Shown here in pieces: positions 1-8,547 of a stretch of 64,000 nt of DNA. The first letter of the stretch is position 1; every line of letters begins with the position of its first letter. The notes beneath the pieces are model-generated. The model was not told the origin of the DNA, did no database searches, and saw only the letters and a program-made list of their open reading frames with translations. This stretch comes from Pectobacterium carotovorum (GTDB lineage: Bacteria > Pseudomonadota > Gammaproteobacteria > Enterobacterales > Enterobacteriaceae). The stretch lies in contig NZ_FQWI01000002.1 in the NCBI RefSeq assembly GCF_900129615.1, positions 1-64,000 on the forward strand, written 5' to 3'. Position numbers and translations under genes: made by a program.

Positions 1-92
1 ACCTGACCCCATGCCGAACTCAGAAGTGAAACGCCGTAGCGCCGATGGTAGTGTGGGGCTTCCCCATGTGAGAGTAGGGAACTGCCAGGCAT
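1..92 (+). rRNA. rrf: 5S ribosomal RNA, 3' part
   Basis: The first 92 bases are the 3' three quarters of an enterobacterial 5S rRNA, ending in the typical CTGCCAGGCAT. The 5' part lies before the window. A rho-independent terminator follows 11 bases later, so this 5S closes its rrn operon. The next genes (aapP and onward) run towards it, the same neighbourhood as E. coli rrnD and yhdZ. A 91-codon frame through the rRNA is not a gene. Confidence 0.96.
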
Positions 93-103
93 CAACTACG
101 TGG

Positions 104-134
104 AAAGCCCCTGTCGAAAGACAGGGGCTTTTTG
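104..134 (+). terminator. rrn operon terminator
   Basis: A 12-bp perfect stem, AAAGCCCCTGTC with its complement, closes a GAAA loop and runs into a T-run. It is a canonical rho-independent terminator directly after 5S. Confidence 0.95.
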
Positions 135-273
135 CTATGGACGTTAGGAATAGTTGTTTATACGTATCCGGTGGCAAAAGACAGCCGGTATCTTGCGTAG
201 ATCAGGTAGATAGCCGTAGCAAATGCGGGATAGAAGGGCAGCTTTTAGGATGCAGAAACCTTTCTACCTTATG

Positions 274-306
274 CAGCTCGCGTTAGTTATGAATTAACGC
301 GAGCTG
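274..306. repeat. 12-bp perfect inverted repeat
   Basis: Arms CAGCTCGCGTTA (274-285) and its exact complement (295-306) flank a 9-base spacer. No T-run follows on either strand, so it is not an ordinary terminator. It sits in the 240-base gap between the rrn terminator and the 3' end of aapP, where no gene is visible. Confidence 0.7.
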
Positions 307-337
307 TAAGATCCCTCATCATGGTGATGTTGGGGAA

Positions 338-359
338 AGCCTGCGCAGGTACGCAGGCT
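338..359 (-). terminator. possible terminator of the aap operon
   Basis: An 8-bp stem (AGCCTGCG and complement) with a 6-base loop lies 18 bases past the aapP stop. On the minus strand it is followed only by a couple of T residues, so it is a weak terminator or a 3'-end stabilising hairpin. Confidence 0.45.
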
Positions 360-376
360 AATTTGGTTGTACTGGA

Positions 377-1138
377 TTAGTGCAAAATCTGTGAAAGAAA
401 TGACTGCGTGCGCTCTGAACGAGGGCTTGAGAAGAAGATGTCCGGTGGGGCTTGTTCTACGATCTCACCTTGATCCATAAAGATCACCCGATCAGCGACG
501 GTTCTCGCGAATCCCATTTCATGCGTGACGCAAAGCATCGTCATACCATCCTGAGCCAGCCCGAGCATAGTATCTAACACCTCTTTCACCATCTCAGGGT
601 CCAGGGCGGACGTCGGTTCGTCGAACAGCATAATCTTGGGCTTCATGCACAGCGAACGCGCGATGGCCACTCGCTGTTGCTGACCTCCAGATAGCTGTCC
701 TGGAAATTTATGCGCGTGTGCGGCAATACGCACACGCTCCAGATAGTGCATTGCCAGCTCTTCCGCTTCTTTTTTCGGTGTGTGGCGCACCCAGCATGGT
801 GCCAACGTGCAGTTCTGCAATACGGTTAAGTGTGGGAAAAGATTAAAGTGCTGAAAAACCATGCCGACTTCCGTACGAATTTTTTCGATGTTGCGCAAAT
901 CATTATTTAATTCAATCCCATCAACAACAATTCGCCCTTGCTGATGCTCTTCGAGATGATTAATACAGCGTATGGTGGTTGATTTTCCCGAACCGGAAGG
1001 GCCGCATAGCACAATGCGCTCGCCTTGCCTGACCTGTAAATTGATGTCTTTGAGCACGTGAAATTGCCCGTACCACTTATTCACATTTTCTAAGGTAATC
1101 ATGTGATCGGTTGATTGAGTGAATGCAGTCTGATTCAT
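377..1138 (-). CDS. aapP: General L-amino-acid ABC transporter, ATP-binding protein
   Basis: This 253-aa cytoplasmic ATPase powers the polar amino-acid importer encoded just upstream. Walker [10 protein letters not shown] lies near residues 46-54, the ABC signature LSGGQQQR near 150, and Walker [13 protein letters not shown] follows. It matches the GlnQ/AapP/YhdZ family in length. The start has a GAGG ribosome site 6 bases upstream. Its ATG lies 8 bases after the aapM stop, so it is the last gene of aapJ-aapQ-aapM-aapP. The family takes up a broad range of L-amino acids. The exact substrates cannot be read from the sequence. Confidence 0.95.
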   Translation of the reverse strand: MNQTAFTQSTDHMITLENVNKWYGQFHVLKDINLQVRQGERIVLCGPSGSGKSTTIRCINHLEEHQQGRIVVDGIELNNDLRNIEKIRTEVGMVFQHFNLFPHLTVLQNCTLAPCWVRHTPKKEAEELAMHYLERVRIAAHAHKFPGQLSGGQQQRVAIARSLCMKPKIMLFDEPTSALDPEMVKEVLDTMLGLAQDGMTMLCVTHEMGFARTVADRVIFMDQGEIVEQAPPDIFFSSPRSERTQSFLSQILH

Positions 1139-1146
1139 GGATGGCC

Positions 1147-2241
1147 TCAGTGTGACTTGTGTCCGGTGTTAAAACGATTTTCCAGATGTTGGCTATAGCG
1201 CGACATGCTGAAACAGAAAATCCAATAAACCATGGCGGCAAAGACATAGCCTTCTGTCGACATACCCAGCCAGGTGGGGTCGACGGTTGCCTGCTGGATG
1301 CTGCTGAAGAGATCGAAAAGGCCGATGATGATCACCAGACTGGTGTCTTTAAAGAGAGAAATAATGGTATTCACCAGACCAGGGATAACCATTTTCAGTG
1401 CTTGCGGGAGGATGACCAGCCCCTGCATGCGCCAATAGCCTAAGCCCAGGGATTCCGCGGCTTCATATTGTCCTTTGGGAAGCGCCTGTAAGCCACCGCG
1501 AACCACTTCGGCGACATAAGCTGACTGGAATAAAATCACGCCAACTAATGCTCTTAGCAGTTTGTCGATCGTGGTGCCTTCCGTTAAAAACAGCGGCAGC
1601 ATCACGGATGACATAAAAAGCACGGTGATGAGCGGTACGCCACGCCAAAATTCGATGAATACGACGGAAAGCATACGGACAATCGGCAGCGTGGAACGGC
1701 GGCCTAACGCGAGCAAGATGCCAAGCGGCAACGCACCGGCGATACCCACAGCGGCGATGATCAGCGTCAACGTTAAGCCGCCCCACTGATAGGTTTCCAC
1801 TCTACTGAGCCCGCCAAAACCACCGTAAAGTAACCACCAGGCGACGAGCGGATAAATCACCGTCCAGACGGCAATATAACGTCCGCTATAGGGGATACTT
1901 TTCAGGAACATCGGCAGGATACTCAGCAACCCGATAGCGAGCGCAAAGTTGATACGCCAGACTTCCTCTGCCGGATACAGTCCATACATGAAATGACCAA
2001 ATCTGGCATGAATGAAGACCCAACAAGCACCATCACGCGTACAGTCATTACGGGTTGTGCCAATCCAGTTAGCCTGAAAGATCGCCCAATTGAGCAGCGG
2101 CGGTATGGCAACCCACAATAGCCAGAGGCAAAACAGCGTTAACAGGCTATTGCTGATACTTGAGAAGAGATTACGTCGTGCCCACTGTATCGTTCTGAAA
2201 AGAGGGGACTGACGGCCTTGCGTATAATGGTTCATCGTCAT
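1147..2241 (-). CDS. aapM: General L-amino-acid ABC transporter, permease M
   Basis: One of two inner-membrane subunits of the Aap importer, 364 aa. It has several hydrophobic helices and, in the C-terminal half, the EAA coupling loop (about [19 protein letters not shown]) that contacts the ATPase. The long N-terminal part with extra helices and a Cys-containing periplasmic loop is characteristic of AapM/YhdY and absent from shorter GlnP-type permeases. An AGAGG ribosome site precedes the first ATG. The ATG lies 9 bases after the aapQ stop. Confidence 0.94.
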   Translation of the reverse strand: MTMNHYTQGRQSPLFRTIQWARRNLFSSISNSLLTLFCLWLLWVAIPPLLNWAIFQANWIGTTRNDCTRDGACWVFIHARFGHFMYGLYPAEEVWRINFALAIGLLSILPMFLKSIPYSGRYIAVWTVIYPLVAWWLLYGGFGGLSRVETYQWGGLTLTLIIAAVGIAGALPLGILLALGRRSTLPIVRMLSVVFIEFWRGVPLITVLFMSSVMLPLFLTEGTTIDKLLRALVGVILFQSAYVAEVVRGGLQALPKGQYEAAESLGLGYWRMQGLVILPQALKMVIPGLVNTIISLFKDTSLVIIIGLFDLFSSIQQATVDPTWLGMSTEGYVFAAMVYWIFCFSMSRYSQHLENRFNTGHKSH

Positions 2242-2250
2242 GACGTCCTC

Positions 2251-3429
2251 TTAGCGTTCGACTAACGCGATCTTGCGGTTATACAGATTCATCAGCAGCG
2301 AGATCAGCAGACTGATAATGAGGTAGACCGACATGGTAATCGCGATGGTTTCGATGGCCTGACCGGTCTGATTCAACACGGTTCCCGCGAACAGCGACAC
2401 CATATCGGGGTAGCCAATTGCAGCCGCCAACGATGAGTTTTTCACGATGTTGAGATACTGGCTGGTCAGGGGCGGAATGATGACGCGCAGTGCTTGTGGA
2501 AGGATCACTTTGCGTAACGTAACGGGATTCGGTAAGCCGAGAGAACGCGCCGCCTCGTGCTGACCGTGTGAAACCGATTGGATACCTGAACGAATAATCT
2601 CGGCAATAAACGATGAGGTGTAGACCGAAAGCGCAACGGTTAACGCCGCCAGCTCGGGGATCAGCACCATACCGCCACGGAAGTTAAACCCTTTTAATTC
2701 CGGCATATCCCAGTGAAAAGCGGGGCCGAAAATCAGGTGGCTGAGTGTGCACAGCACAAGAAACAGGCCTAACGTCAGCGGCCAGGTTCTACGTGGCTGG
2801 CCGGTTAAGGCGTGATAACGCTTATTACGCCGAAAGACGACCCATGTCACGATCGCGGTGATCAACAGAGAAAGGAAAAATGCCGCCGCACCGGGCCCCA
2901 ATTCAGGTGATGGCAGGTAAAAACCCCGATTGCTGAGGAACGCGACATCAAACGCGCTGATTGACTGGCGCGGCCCTGGCAGATTCCGCAATACGGCAAA
3001 GTACCAGAAGAAGATCTGCAATAACGGCGGAATGTTACGGAATATCTCAATGTAAATGTTGGATATTTTCCGTAATAGCCAGTTGTCGGACAGTCGAGCG
3101 AGACCAACAGTGAAGCCGAGAATCGACGCAAACACGATACACAACGCCGAAACCAGCAGCGTGTTGAATAACCCAACAAGAAAAACGCGGGCGTAGGTGT
3201 CACCTTGTTGATAGTCAATCAGGTGCTGGACGATGCCAAAGCCAGCGCTTTTATTCAGGAAATCGAAGCCAGAGGTGATGCCCCTCTGTGCCAGATTGGT
3301 CACGGTGTTGTGCAACAGGTAGGCTGCGACAGCCAATACCGCGATAACAACGACAATTTGATACAGCCAGGCGCGCACCGCTGGATTAGTCAGTGATAAA
3401 TCACCTTTTACGGTTGGGCGTTGTAGCAT
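2251..3429 (-). CDS. aapQ: General L-amino-acid ABC transporter, permease Q
   Basis: The second permease subunit of the Aap importer, 392 aa, pairs with AapM. Residues about 22-42 form the first membrane helix. The coupling loop FIAEIIRSGIQSVSHGQHEAA sits in the C-terminal third, followed by the PQALRVIIPPL stretch typical of His/Glu/Gln permeases. A GAGG ribosome site lies 8 bases before the ATG. A strong hairpin separates it from aapJ, which usually allows more binding protein than permease to be made. Confidence 0.94.
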   Translation of the reverse strand: MLQRPTVKGDLSLTNPAVRAWLYQIVVVIAVLAVAAYLLHNTVTNLAQRGITSGFDFLNKSAGFGIVQHLIDYQQGDTYARVFLVGLFNTLLVSALCIVFASILGFTVGLARLSDNWLLRKISNIYIEIFRNIPPLLQIFFWYFAVLRNLPGPRQSISAFDVAFLSNRGFYLPSPELGPGAAAFFLSLLITAIVTWVVFRRNKRYHALTGQPRRTWPLTLGLFLVLCTLSHLIFGPAFHWDMPELKGFNFRGGMVLIPELAALTVALSVYTSSFIAEIIRSGIQSVSHGQHEAARSLGLPNPVTLRKVILPQALRVIIPPLTSQYLNIVKNSSLAAAIGYPDMVSLFAGTVLNQTGQAIETIAITMSVYLIISLLISLLMNLYNRKIALVER

Positions 3430-3456
3430 GCTGGAACCTCGATACGGGGTACTGAG

Positions 3457-3480
3457 GGGCGCAGCAATACAACTGCGCCC
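3457..3480 (-). promoter_or_regulatory. Intercistronic hairpin between aapJ and aapQ
   Basis: An 8-bp GC-rich stem (GGGCGCAG and complement) with an 8-base loop lies between the aapJ stop and the aapQ ribosome site. On the minus strand it has no downstream T-run. It therefore looks like an mRNA-stabilising or attenuating structure below the binding-protein gene. The T-run lies on the other side, so the plus-strand reading resembles a terminator. Confidence 0.6.
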
Positions 3481-3495
3481 GGTTTTTTCTGATAA

Positions 3496-4521
3496 TTAAC
3501 GTACCGCTGGTGCGTACTGGATCCCGCCTTTGTTCCACAATTCGTTCAGGCCGCGCTTAATTTTCAGCTCGCTGCCCATACCGACATTACGTTCAAAGAT
3601 TTCGCCGTAGTTACCGACCTGTTTGATGATTTTGAATGCCCAATCGTTCGGTAATTTGAGATCTTTTCCGTAGCTGCCTTCATGACCAAGCAGGTGAGAC
3701 ATATCTGGCGTGGTAGGTTTTGCTGCCAGTTGGTCGACGTTTTTCGAAGTCACGCCCATCTCTTCGGCATTCAGCATGGCGAACAGCGTCCAGCGGACGA
3801 TCGAAAACCACTCTTCATCACCACGACGTACCACCGGGCCCAGAGGTTCCTTAGAAATCACTTCTGGCAGGACGATAAACTCAGCAGGTTTGCTCAACTT
3901 GATACGCAGTGCGTACAGCTGTGATTGGTCTGATGCCAGCGTATCGCAGCGGCCAGACTCCAGCGCTTTGGCGCTTTCATCGGAGCGGTCGAACGTGACG
4001 GGGGTGTACTGCATTTTATGAGTTTTGAAGTAGTCAGCGACATTCAGCTCGGTATCGGTGCCGGCCTGAATACAGACGGTTGCGCCATCCAGCTCTTTTG
4101 CGCTGGTTAAACCTGCTTTGTTATGCGTCAGGAAGCCAATGCCATCGTAGTAGGTGACGCCAGTAAAGAGCATACCCATGCCGCCGTCGCGGGAAGATGT
4201 CCAGGTGGTGTTGCGTGACAGCACGTCAACTTCGCCGGATTGCAGCGCAGTGAAGCGCTCTTTCGCTGTCAGCGGCGTGTATTTGACTTTATTGGCATCG
4301 CCGAATACGGCGGCGGCAAGGCCGCGACACACGTCAACATCAATACCGGAGTATTTGCCACTGGCATCCGCATAGGAAAAGCCGGGCAAGCCATCGCTGA
4401 TTCCACACTGCACAAATCCTTTCTTCTGAATGGCGTCCAGCGTTGCACCTGCATGGGCTTGGTTGATGGCGGCAAAGAGTGACGCGCCAGCAACCAGAGT
4501 AGAAATCACTATTCTTTTCAT
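3496..4521 (-). CDS. aapJ: General L-amino-acid-binding periplasmic protein
   Basis: This is the periplasmic receptor of the Aap importer, 341 aa. It has a Sec signal peptide (MKRIVISTLVAGASLF...AHA) followed by a bilobal family-3 solute-binding fold with GIDVDVCRGLAAAVFGD and WTSSRDGG stretches typical of AapJ/YhdW. The ATG at 4521 is chosen because AGGA lies 5 bases upstream and the signal peptide begins there. An in-frame extension to 4632 has no ribosome site and would bury the signal. It is the first gene of the aap operon. Confidence 0.95.
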   Translation of the reverse strand: MKRIVISTLVAGASLFAAINQAHAGATLDAIQKKGFVQCGISDGLPGFSYADASGKYSGIDVDVCRGLAAAVFGDANKVKYTPLTAKERFTALQSGEVDVLSRNTTWTSSRDGGMGMLFTGVTYYDGIGFLTHNKAGLTSAKELDGATVCIQAGTDTELNVADYFKTHKMQYTPVTFDRSDESAKALESGRCDTLASDQSQLYALRIKLSKPAEFIVLPEVISKEPLGPVVRRGDEEWFSIVRWTLFAMLNAEEMGVTSKNVDQLAAKPTTPDMSHLLGHEGSYGKDLKLPNDWAFKIIKQVGNYGEIFERNVGMGSELKIKRGLNELWNKGGIQYAPAVR

Positions 4522-4886
4522 AATCATCCTAGCGTCTAGAGTTATTTGCTGTTTTTGAAGTACACAATAAGGTGCACCATACCTGTCTGTCGGGATGCCG
4601 ACGTGAGCAGAGCGAAGCAAATAAAATGCCAATTTTCTATTTGCTTGATAATGAAGACGAAAGGAAAGGCTTATTGATCTAAGTGGGTAATTCTAAATGG
4701 GTATGTGCGCACCGTGACAAATGCAAAGAGGGCAGTGCGCCCTTTTTTGGTGCGTCAGAATGGAGAGTGAGGCATTTTCATCCTGTACGCATATTTTCAG
4801 GTGTGGGATTACTGTTAAGCAGGGAGAAATGAGGAGCGTGGTAGCGTCATCAGCCCAGCGGATTGCGTGGGCTGATGCAGGAGGCG
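4522..4886. other. Intergenic region upstream of aapJ
   Basis: No gene is visible in these 365 bases. They should hold the aapJ promoter (minus strand) and the 3' end of the upstream permease transcript. Two hairpins are present: 4729-4743 (AGGGC and complement), with CTTT on the minus-strand side and a T-run on the plus-strand side, and 4848-4877 (CATCAGCCCA and complement), without a T-run. Confidence 0.6.
4848..4877 (-). terminator. Hairpin after the amino-acid permease gene
   Basis: A perfect 10-bp stem with a 10-base loop lies 10 bases past the permease stop. It lacks a T-run on the minus strand, so it may protect a 3' end rather than terminate transcription. The hairpin at 4729-4743 further down could be the real terminator. 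Confidence 0.4.
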
Positions 4887-5552
4887 TTATTGTGTGATGT
4901 GGCGCTGATAATATTTTTCGAGCTTAACCTGTAGCTGGCTTAGCACCGTGCTGAACATCAGGTAAATCAGTGCAGCCTCAACATACAGAATCAAGGGTTC
5001 ATAGGTAACCGAAACGATACGCTGAGCGGATAAAAACATCTCTGGCACGGTGATGACGGCAGCTAGCGATGTATCCTTGATTAAGGAAATAAACGTATTG
5101 GAGAGCGGCGGCAGCGACACGAAAACGGATTGCGGGAAGATGACCCAACGAATCGCCTGCCTTCCGTTCATACCGAGAGAATAGGCGGCATTCCATTGGC
5201 CTTTTGGGACAGACAATATTGCCCCACGGACGATCTCCGAGCTATAGGCACCCACGCTGATAGTGAAACCAATAAGGGCAGCCGGAAAGGCATCCAGAGT
5301 AATCCCCGCGCTGGGTAGTCCATAAAAAATCAGGAAAAGCTGAACCAATAATGGCGTTCCACGAATAACCCAAACGTAGAAATCACCCACCCATTTCAGC
5401 GGCTTTGGACCATAGAGGCGAACCAGCGCGATGATAATGCCGAGAGCTAAGCCAAAGATGAAAGACAGGATAGCCAGAGGGACGGTAAATTTCAGTCCCG
5501 CAGACAGCAGGCTCCAGAAGGAGTCTGCCATGAGTTGTAGCCAAGGCGGCAT
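4887..5552 (-). CDS. Polar amino-acid (probably cystine) ABC transporter permease
   Basis: A 221-aa inner-membrane permease of the HisM/GlnP type with about five helices. The coupling loop SEIVRGAILSVPKGQWNAA sits near residues 107-125 and is followed by the WVIFPQSV stretch. It lies downstream of a cystine-type binding protein with an 89-base gap that contains a hairpin. No ATPase gene follows, so it must borrow one from elsewhere in the genome. Family membership is sure. The substrate is inferred from the neighbour. Confidence 0.88.
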   Translation of the reverse strand: MPPWLQLMADSFWSLLSAGLKFTVPLAILSFIFGLALGIIIALVRLYGPKPLKWVGDFYVWVIRGTPLLVQLFLIFYGLPSAGITLDAFPAALIGFTISVGAYSSEIVRGAILSVPKGQWNAAYSLGMNGRQAIRWVIFPQSVFVSLPPLSNTFISLIKDTSLAAVITVPEMFLSAQRIVSVTYEPLILYVEAALIYLMFSTVLSQLQVKLEKYYQRHITQ

Positions 5553-5586
5553 GAAAACGAGCTCCGATAAAGATATGCTCTAATTA

Positions 5587-5629
5587 CAGAGCGCGCTGAT
5601 GATAATCACATTTATAACAACGCGCTCTG
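5587..5629 (-). promoter_or_regulatory. Intercistronic hairpin between binding protein and permease
   Basis: A 9-bp stem, CAGAGCGCG with its exact complement, encloses a 25-base AT-rich loop. It occupies most of the gap between the two transporter genes. No T-run follows on the minus strand. Its place and form resemble the aapJ-aapQ hairpin. Confidence 0.6.
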
Positions 5630-5641
5630 GTAACAGTGCGA

Positions 5642-6409
5642 TTATTGAGAAACATCCTCCCCGAAGTATCGCACAGATATCGTTTTATAGGTGCCGTCTG
5701 CTTTAATTTCATCCAGAGCTTTATTTAATGCTTCCACCAGTGGAGCCTGATTTTTACGTACCAGAATCGCGGAAGGCTCACCGTCTTTTGAGGTTGCCGC
5801 AATCTTCACGTTGGCATCCGGCTTCTGCTTTTTGAAATCCAGGAATGACAGGTTATCGTTCAACGTGGCGTCGGCACGACCGCTGAGAACCAGATCCAGA
5901 GATTGGTTAAAACCATCCGTTGGTACAATTTCCGCACCGTAGCTGGTGGCTTGCTTAGAGTAATTGCTGGTCAGGCTCTGGGCAGATTTTTTGCCTTTCA
6001 GATCGCTGAAATCTTTGATGGTGGTGTTATCGCCACGGACAACCAGCACCGCTTTGGAATCAATATAAGGCTTGGAGAAATCATACTTAGCCTGACGCTC
6101 TTTGGTTACGCCAACCTGATTGATGACCGCATCGTAGCGCTTGGCATCAATACCGGCGATTAAACCGTCCCAACGTCCTTCAATAAACTGTGCTTTCACG
6201 CCAAGCTTTTCTGCCACTGCACGGCCAATATCCACATCGAAGCCAACCAACTGGCCTGATTTATCATGATAGGTATAAGGCGCGTAGGTGCCTTCCGTGC
6301 CGATCTTGATAACCCCTGCGGACTTGATGGCGCTAAGGTCATCGGCATGAGCGAATACGCTGGTAGCAAGCAGGGCGCTGGTCAGTAAAGCAAAACGTAT
6401 TTTTTTCAT
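5642..6409 (-). CDS. Polar amino-acid (cystine-type) periplasmic binding protein
   Basis: A 255-aa family-3 solute-binding protein with a signal peptide (MKKIRFALLTSALLATSVFA, cleaved near AHA). The stretches GTEGTYAPYTYHD, WDGLIAGIDAKRYDAVINQV and KYDFSKPYI resemble the cystine receptors TcyJ/FliY and TcyA, so cystine is the likeliest ligand, but this is inferred. The ATG at 6409 has AGGA about 8 bases upstream. The 23-residue extension to 6478 is rejected because it would precede the signal peptide. It is the first gene of a two-gene operon. Confidence 0.88.
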   Translation of the reverse strand: MKKIRFALLTSALLATSVFAHADDLSAIKSAGVIKIGTEGTYAPYTYHDKSGQLVGFDVDIGRAVAEKLGVKAQFIEGRWDGLIAGIDAKRYDAVINQVGVTKERQAKYDFSKPYIDSKAVLVVRGDNTTIKDFSDLKGKKSAQSLTSNYSKQATSYGAEIVPTDGFNQSLDLVLSGRADATLNDNLSFLDFKKQKPDANVKIAATSKDGEPSAILVRKNQAPLVEALNKALDEIKADGTYKTISVRYFGEDVSQ

Positions 6410-6727
6410 TATGAATTCCTGTGAGTGGTGTGCAGCGATGTGCTTATAACTTTTGTTAATAACGAATCTACGCGACAAAACATCTGTTTATAAATCACGT
6501 TGTGTGATTATTTATATCAGAAGTGAATATAGTACTCATAGCGTGCGTACTTTTGTCGCGAGCCTGACTTTTGTAGTGAATATAGTGCGTCTAACACGTT
6601 TTAACCATGTTGAGTCAAAGAACGATAGAAAAAGTCTATTGCTGCTGGGAATGCGGCCCAACTGTCACAATGTGCTTCTATTCTCAAGGACATCATTGCT
6701 TTTGCCACTACCCAGCAGGAGACAACA
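6410..6727. promoter_or_regulatory. Divergent intergenic region with a 12-bp direct repeat
   Basis: These 318 AT-rich bases lie between the binding-protein gene (minus) and the EEP-fold gene (plus) and must hold both promoters. AGTGAATATAGT occurs twice in the same orientation, at 6522-6533 and 6575-6586, 53 bases (about five helical turns) apart. That spacing would suit a regulator binding on one face of the helix. No gene or RNA is recognisable. Confidence 0.5.
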
Positions 6728-7873
6728 ATGAAGATCCGCATCGCCAGCTATAACGTTGAGAACCTGTTCCATCGTACCGCGATTCTCAACCTCCCCGATT
6801 CGCAGCAGATCGATGCCCTATTGGAACAGGTCAGGCAGCTTCAGCAACTTCTCGAACAACCCCAATACGATGATGACCTGAAAGATCAGGTGTTCCGCCT
6901 TTCTATCGTGCTGCGCCCCTATATTGATATCCGCACCGATGCAGGCACGTTGGGGCGATGGAAAAAGGAGGACGCAGGCACCGGATTCAGGATCAATAAA
7001 AGCTGCCGCGGTCGTGGGGATTGGATCGGCGAAATCGTGTTCAAATCTCAGGAATTCAGCAGCCAACAGCGTAAGAATACGGGCAAGGTTATTACTCTGC
7101 TTAACGCCGACATTCTGTGCGCTGTTGAAGTCGAAAACATGGACGTCTTGCGTGATTTCAACAGTCAGGTGTTGGGGAAAAAGAAGTTTAATCAGTTCGT
7201 GATGATCGACAGCCCGAACGATCCACGCGGCATTGATGTTGCCTGCCTGACGCGTTACCGGATTGCTCAACTACGTACCCATATTTTTGACGCCGGAAAA
7301 CAGTTTGACCCCGTCTTTAGCCGTGATTGTCTCGAAGTCACGTTGGACGCTGGCCTCAAGCAGCCGCTCTATGTTTTGTGTAACCATTTCAAAAGCCAGA
7401 GCGGTCAAACGGAAGAAGAGCGACAGCGTGGAGCGCAGAAGCGACGTGACCAATCCGAACGTGTCGCAGAGATTGTTCAACAGACTTACGATCTCAAGAA
7501 GGACTACGTGGTCATTCTCGGTGATTTGAACGAGGATTCGTCAAACCCCTGGCAAAGTTTGGCTCCGTTGTTTTCCCTGTCGGACTTACACCCGGTTATC
7601 GACCCTGAACGTCCGGAGAAAGAGCGTTATACCTACTATTTCTCTGGGGGAAAGAAGGGCGCGCGGTTAAATCAGCTGGACTATATTTTCCTATCTGCAC
7701 CGCTGCATCAGGCGGTGGTGGAGTGGGGAGTCGAGCGCCGAGGTATCTACAATATCGACAAGATTGCCGCCAAAGAGGGCGCTGAACCCGTTACGCCGCT
7801 ACCCGAAGTCACCTCATGGGACACGGCGGCGTCTGACCATGCCGCGCTCTGGGTGGAAGTAGACATTACTTGA
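6728..7873 (+). CDS. Endonuclease/exonuclease/phosphatase-family protein
   Basis: A 381-aa protein with the full set of EEP-fold motifs: SYNVENLF at the N-terminus, CAVEVEN (metal-binding Glu), RGIDVACLTRY, CNHFKSQSG (His), ILGDLNED (Asp/Asn) and the terminal SDHAALW. Proteins of this fold hydrolyse phosphodiester or phosphomonoester bonds with Mg2+. The substrate here is unknown. There is no signal peptide, so it should be cytoplasmic. About 100 residues between the first two motifs form a family-specific insertion with a Gln/Leu-rich helical stretch. An AGGAG site lies 7 bases before the ATG. Confidence 0.85.
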   Translation: MKIRIASYNVENLFHRTAILNLPDSQQIDALLEQVRQLQQLLEQPQYDDDLKDQVFRLSIVLRPYIDIRTDAGTLGRWKKEDAGTGFRINKSCRGRGDWIGEIVFKSQEFSSQQRKNTGKVITLLNADILCAVEVENMDVLRDFNSQVLGKKKFNQFVMIDSPNDPRGIDVACLTRYRIAQLRTHIFDAGKQFDPVFSRDCLEVTLDAGLKQPLYVLCNHFKSQSGQTEEERQRGAQKRRDQSERVAEIVQQTYDLKKDYVVILGDLNEDSSNPWQSLAPLFSLSDLHPVIDPERPEKERYTYYFSGGKKGARLNQLDYIFLSAPLHQAVVEWGVERRGIYNIDKIAAKEGAEPVTPLPEVTSWDTAASDHAALWVEVDIT

Positions 7874-7938
7874 TGACCTCTTTACGGCTATGATGGCGTA
7901 ATAAAAGAGAGTAATCATAGCCGTATAAACCGAGGAAG

Positions 7939-8346
7939 ATGATGAGTCATAAACAAGGATTGGAAAAGTACCCAGACGCGCTGCGCTGGTCGTTTGGCGA
8001 TAGCACCGAGCTGGCCGATGAGCTGTTGCAGCTGGTACGGAAAGGGCATAAAACGGCAACCTGTAGCTCGTATCACGCGTTCAAAAATGAGGAAACGCCG
8101 CAGGTCGGTGATTACAACATCGTTCTGGACGGTGCCGGACAGCCTTCCTGCGTAATCCGCACGCGCTCGCTAACGCTGGTGCGTTACTGCGACGTCACCG
8201 CTGAGATGGCAGCCAAAGAAGGCGAAGGCGACAAAAGCCTGGCTTTCTGGCGTGAAGGCCATCAGACATTTTTCGAACGAGAAGGCACTTTCGCCCCCGA
8301 TATGCTGCTGGTGTTTGAAGAGTTTGAGCTGGTCGAGGTGTTTTGA
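7939..8346 (+). CDS. ASCH-domain protein
   Basis: A 135-aa cytoplasmic protein with the ASCH (PUA-like beta-barrel) pattern: WSFGDSTELADELLQLVRKGHKTATCSS at about residues 17-44, then VGDYNIVLDGAGQPSCVIRT, and a C-terminal FFEREG...LLVFEEFELVE. ASCH proteins bind RNA or modified nucleosides, and some E. coli members are amidohydrolases of N4-acetylcytidine. The exact role here is unknown. A GAGG site precedes two tandem ATG codons (7939, 7942), and either could be used. It lies 65 bases after the EEP gene and is followed by a terminator. Confidence 0.85.
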   Translation: MMSHKQGLEKYPDALRWSFGDSTELADELLQLVRKGHKTATCSSYHAFKNEETPQVGDYNIVLDGAGQPSCVIRTRSLTLVRYCDVTAEMAAKEGEGDKSLAFWREGHQTFFEREGTFAPDMLLVFEEFELVEVF

Positions 8347-8371
8347 TTCTGGATTAGCAGGAATAAAAAAT

Positions 8372-8396
8372 CTGGCGATTACTTGCCAGCATTTTT
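8372..8396 (+). terminator. Terminator after the ASCH gene
   Basis: A 5-bp stem, CTGGC with GCCAG, has an 8-base loop and is followed by CATTTTT. It lies 26 bases after the stop codon and is a plausible rho-independent terminator. Confidence 0.65.
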
Positions 8397-8457
8397 AAAA
8401 GCACTTATCTGTTGTGATTTACTGATCTTATGATTTGTATAAATAAGGAGTCTAGAG

Positions 8458-8487
8458 TAACTCGTATCCGGTAGCAGATACGAGTTA
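8458..8487. repeat. 11-bp perfect inverted repeat
   Basis: TAACTCGTATC and its exact complement enclose the 8-base loop CGGTAGCA. There is no T-run on either side. The part CGTATCCGGTAGCA recurs with one change (CGTATCCGGTGGCA) near 164-177, in the intergenic region after 5S. Confidence 0.6.
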
Positions 8488-8547
8488 TTACATAGTCAGT
8501 CGGAAGAAAAAAACCCAATAGATTATTAAATAGTATATTAATTATCT

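Noticed and set aside
11-286. 91-codon frame on the plus strand through the 5S gene
   Set aside because: It overlaps rRNA and its terminator and has no ribosome site.
136-376. A tRNA or second 5S after the rrn terminator, as in E. coli rrnD
   Set aside because: No cloverleaf or 5S sequence is visible in the gap.
4522-4632. 37-codon N-terminal extension of AapJ
   Set aside because: It would precede the signal peptide, and the ATG at 4521 has the only ribosome site.
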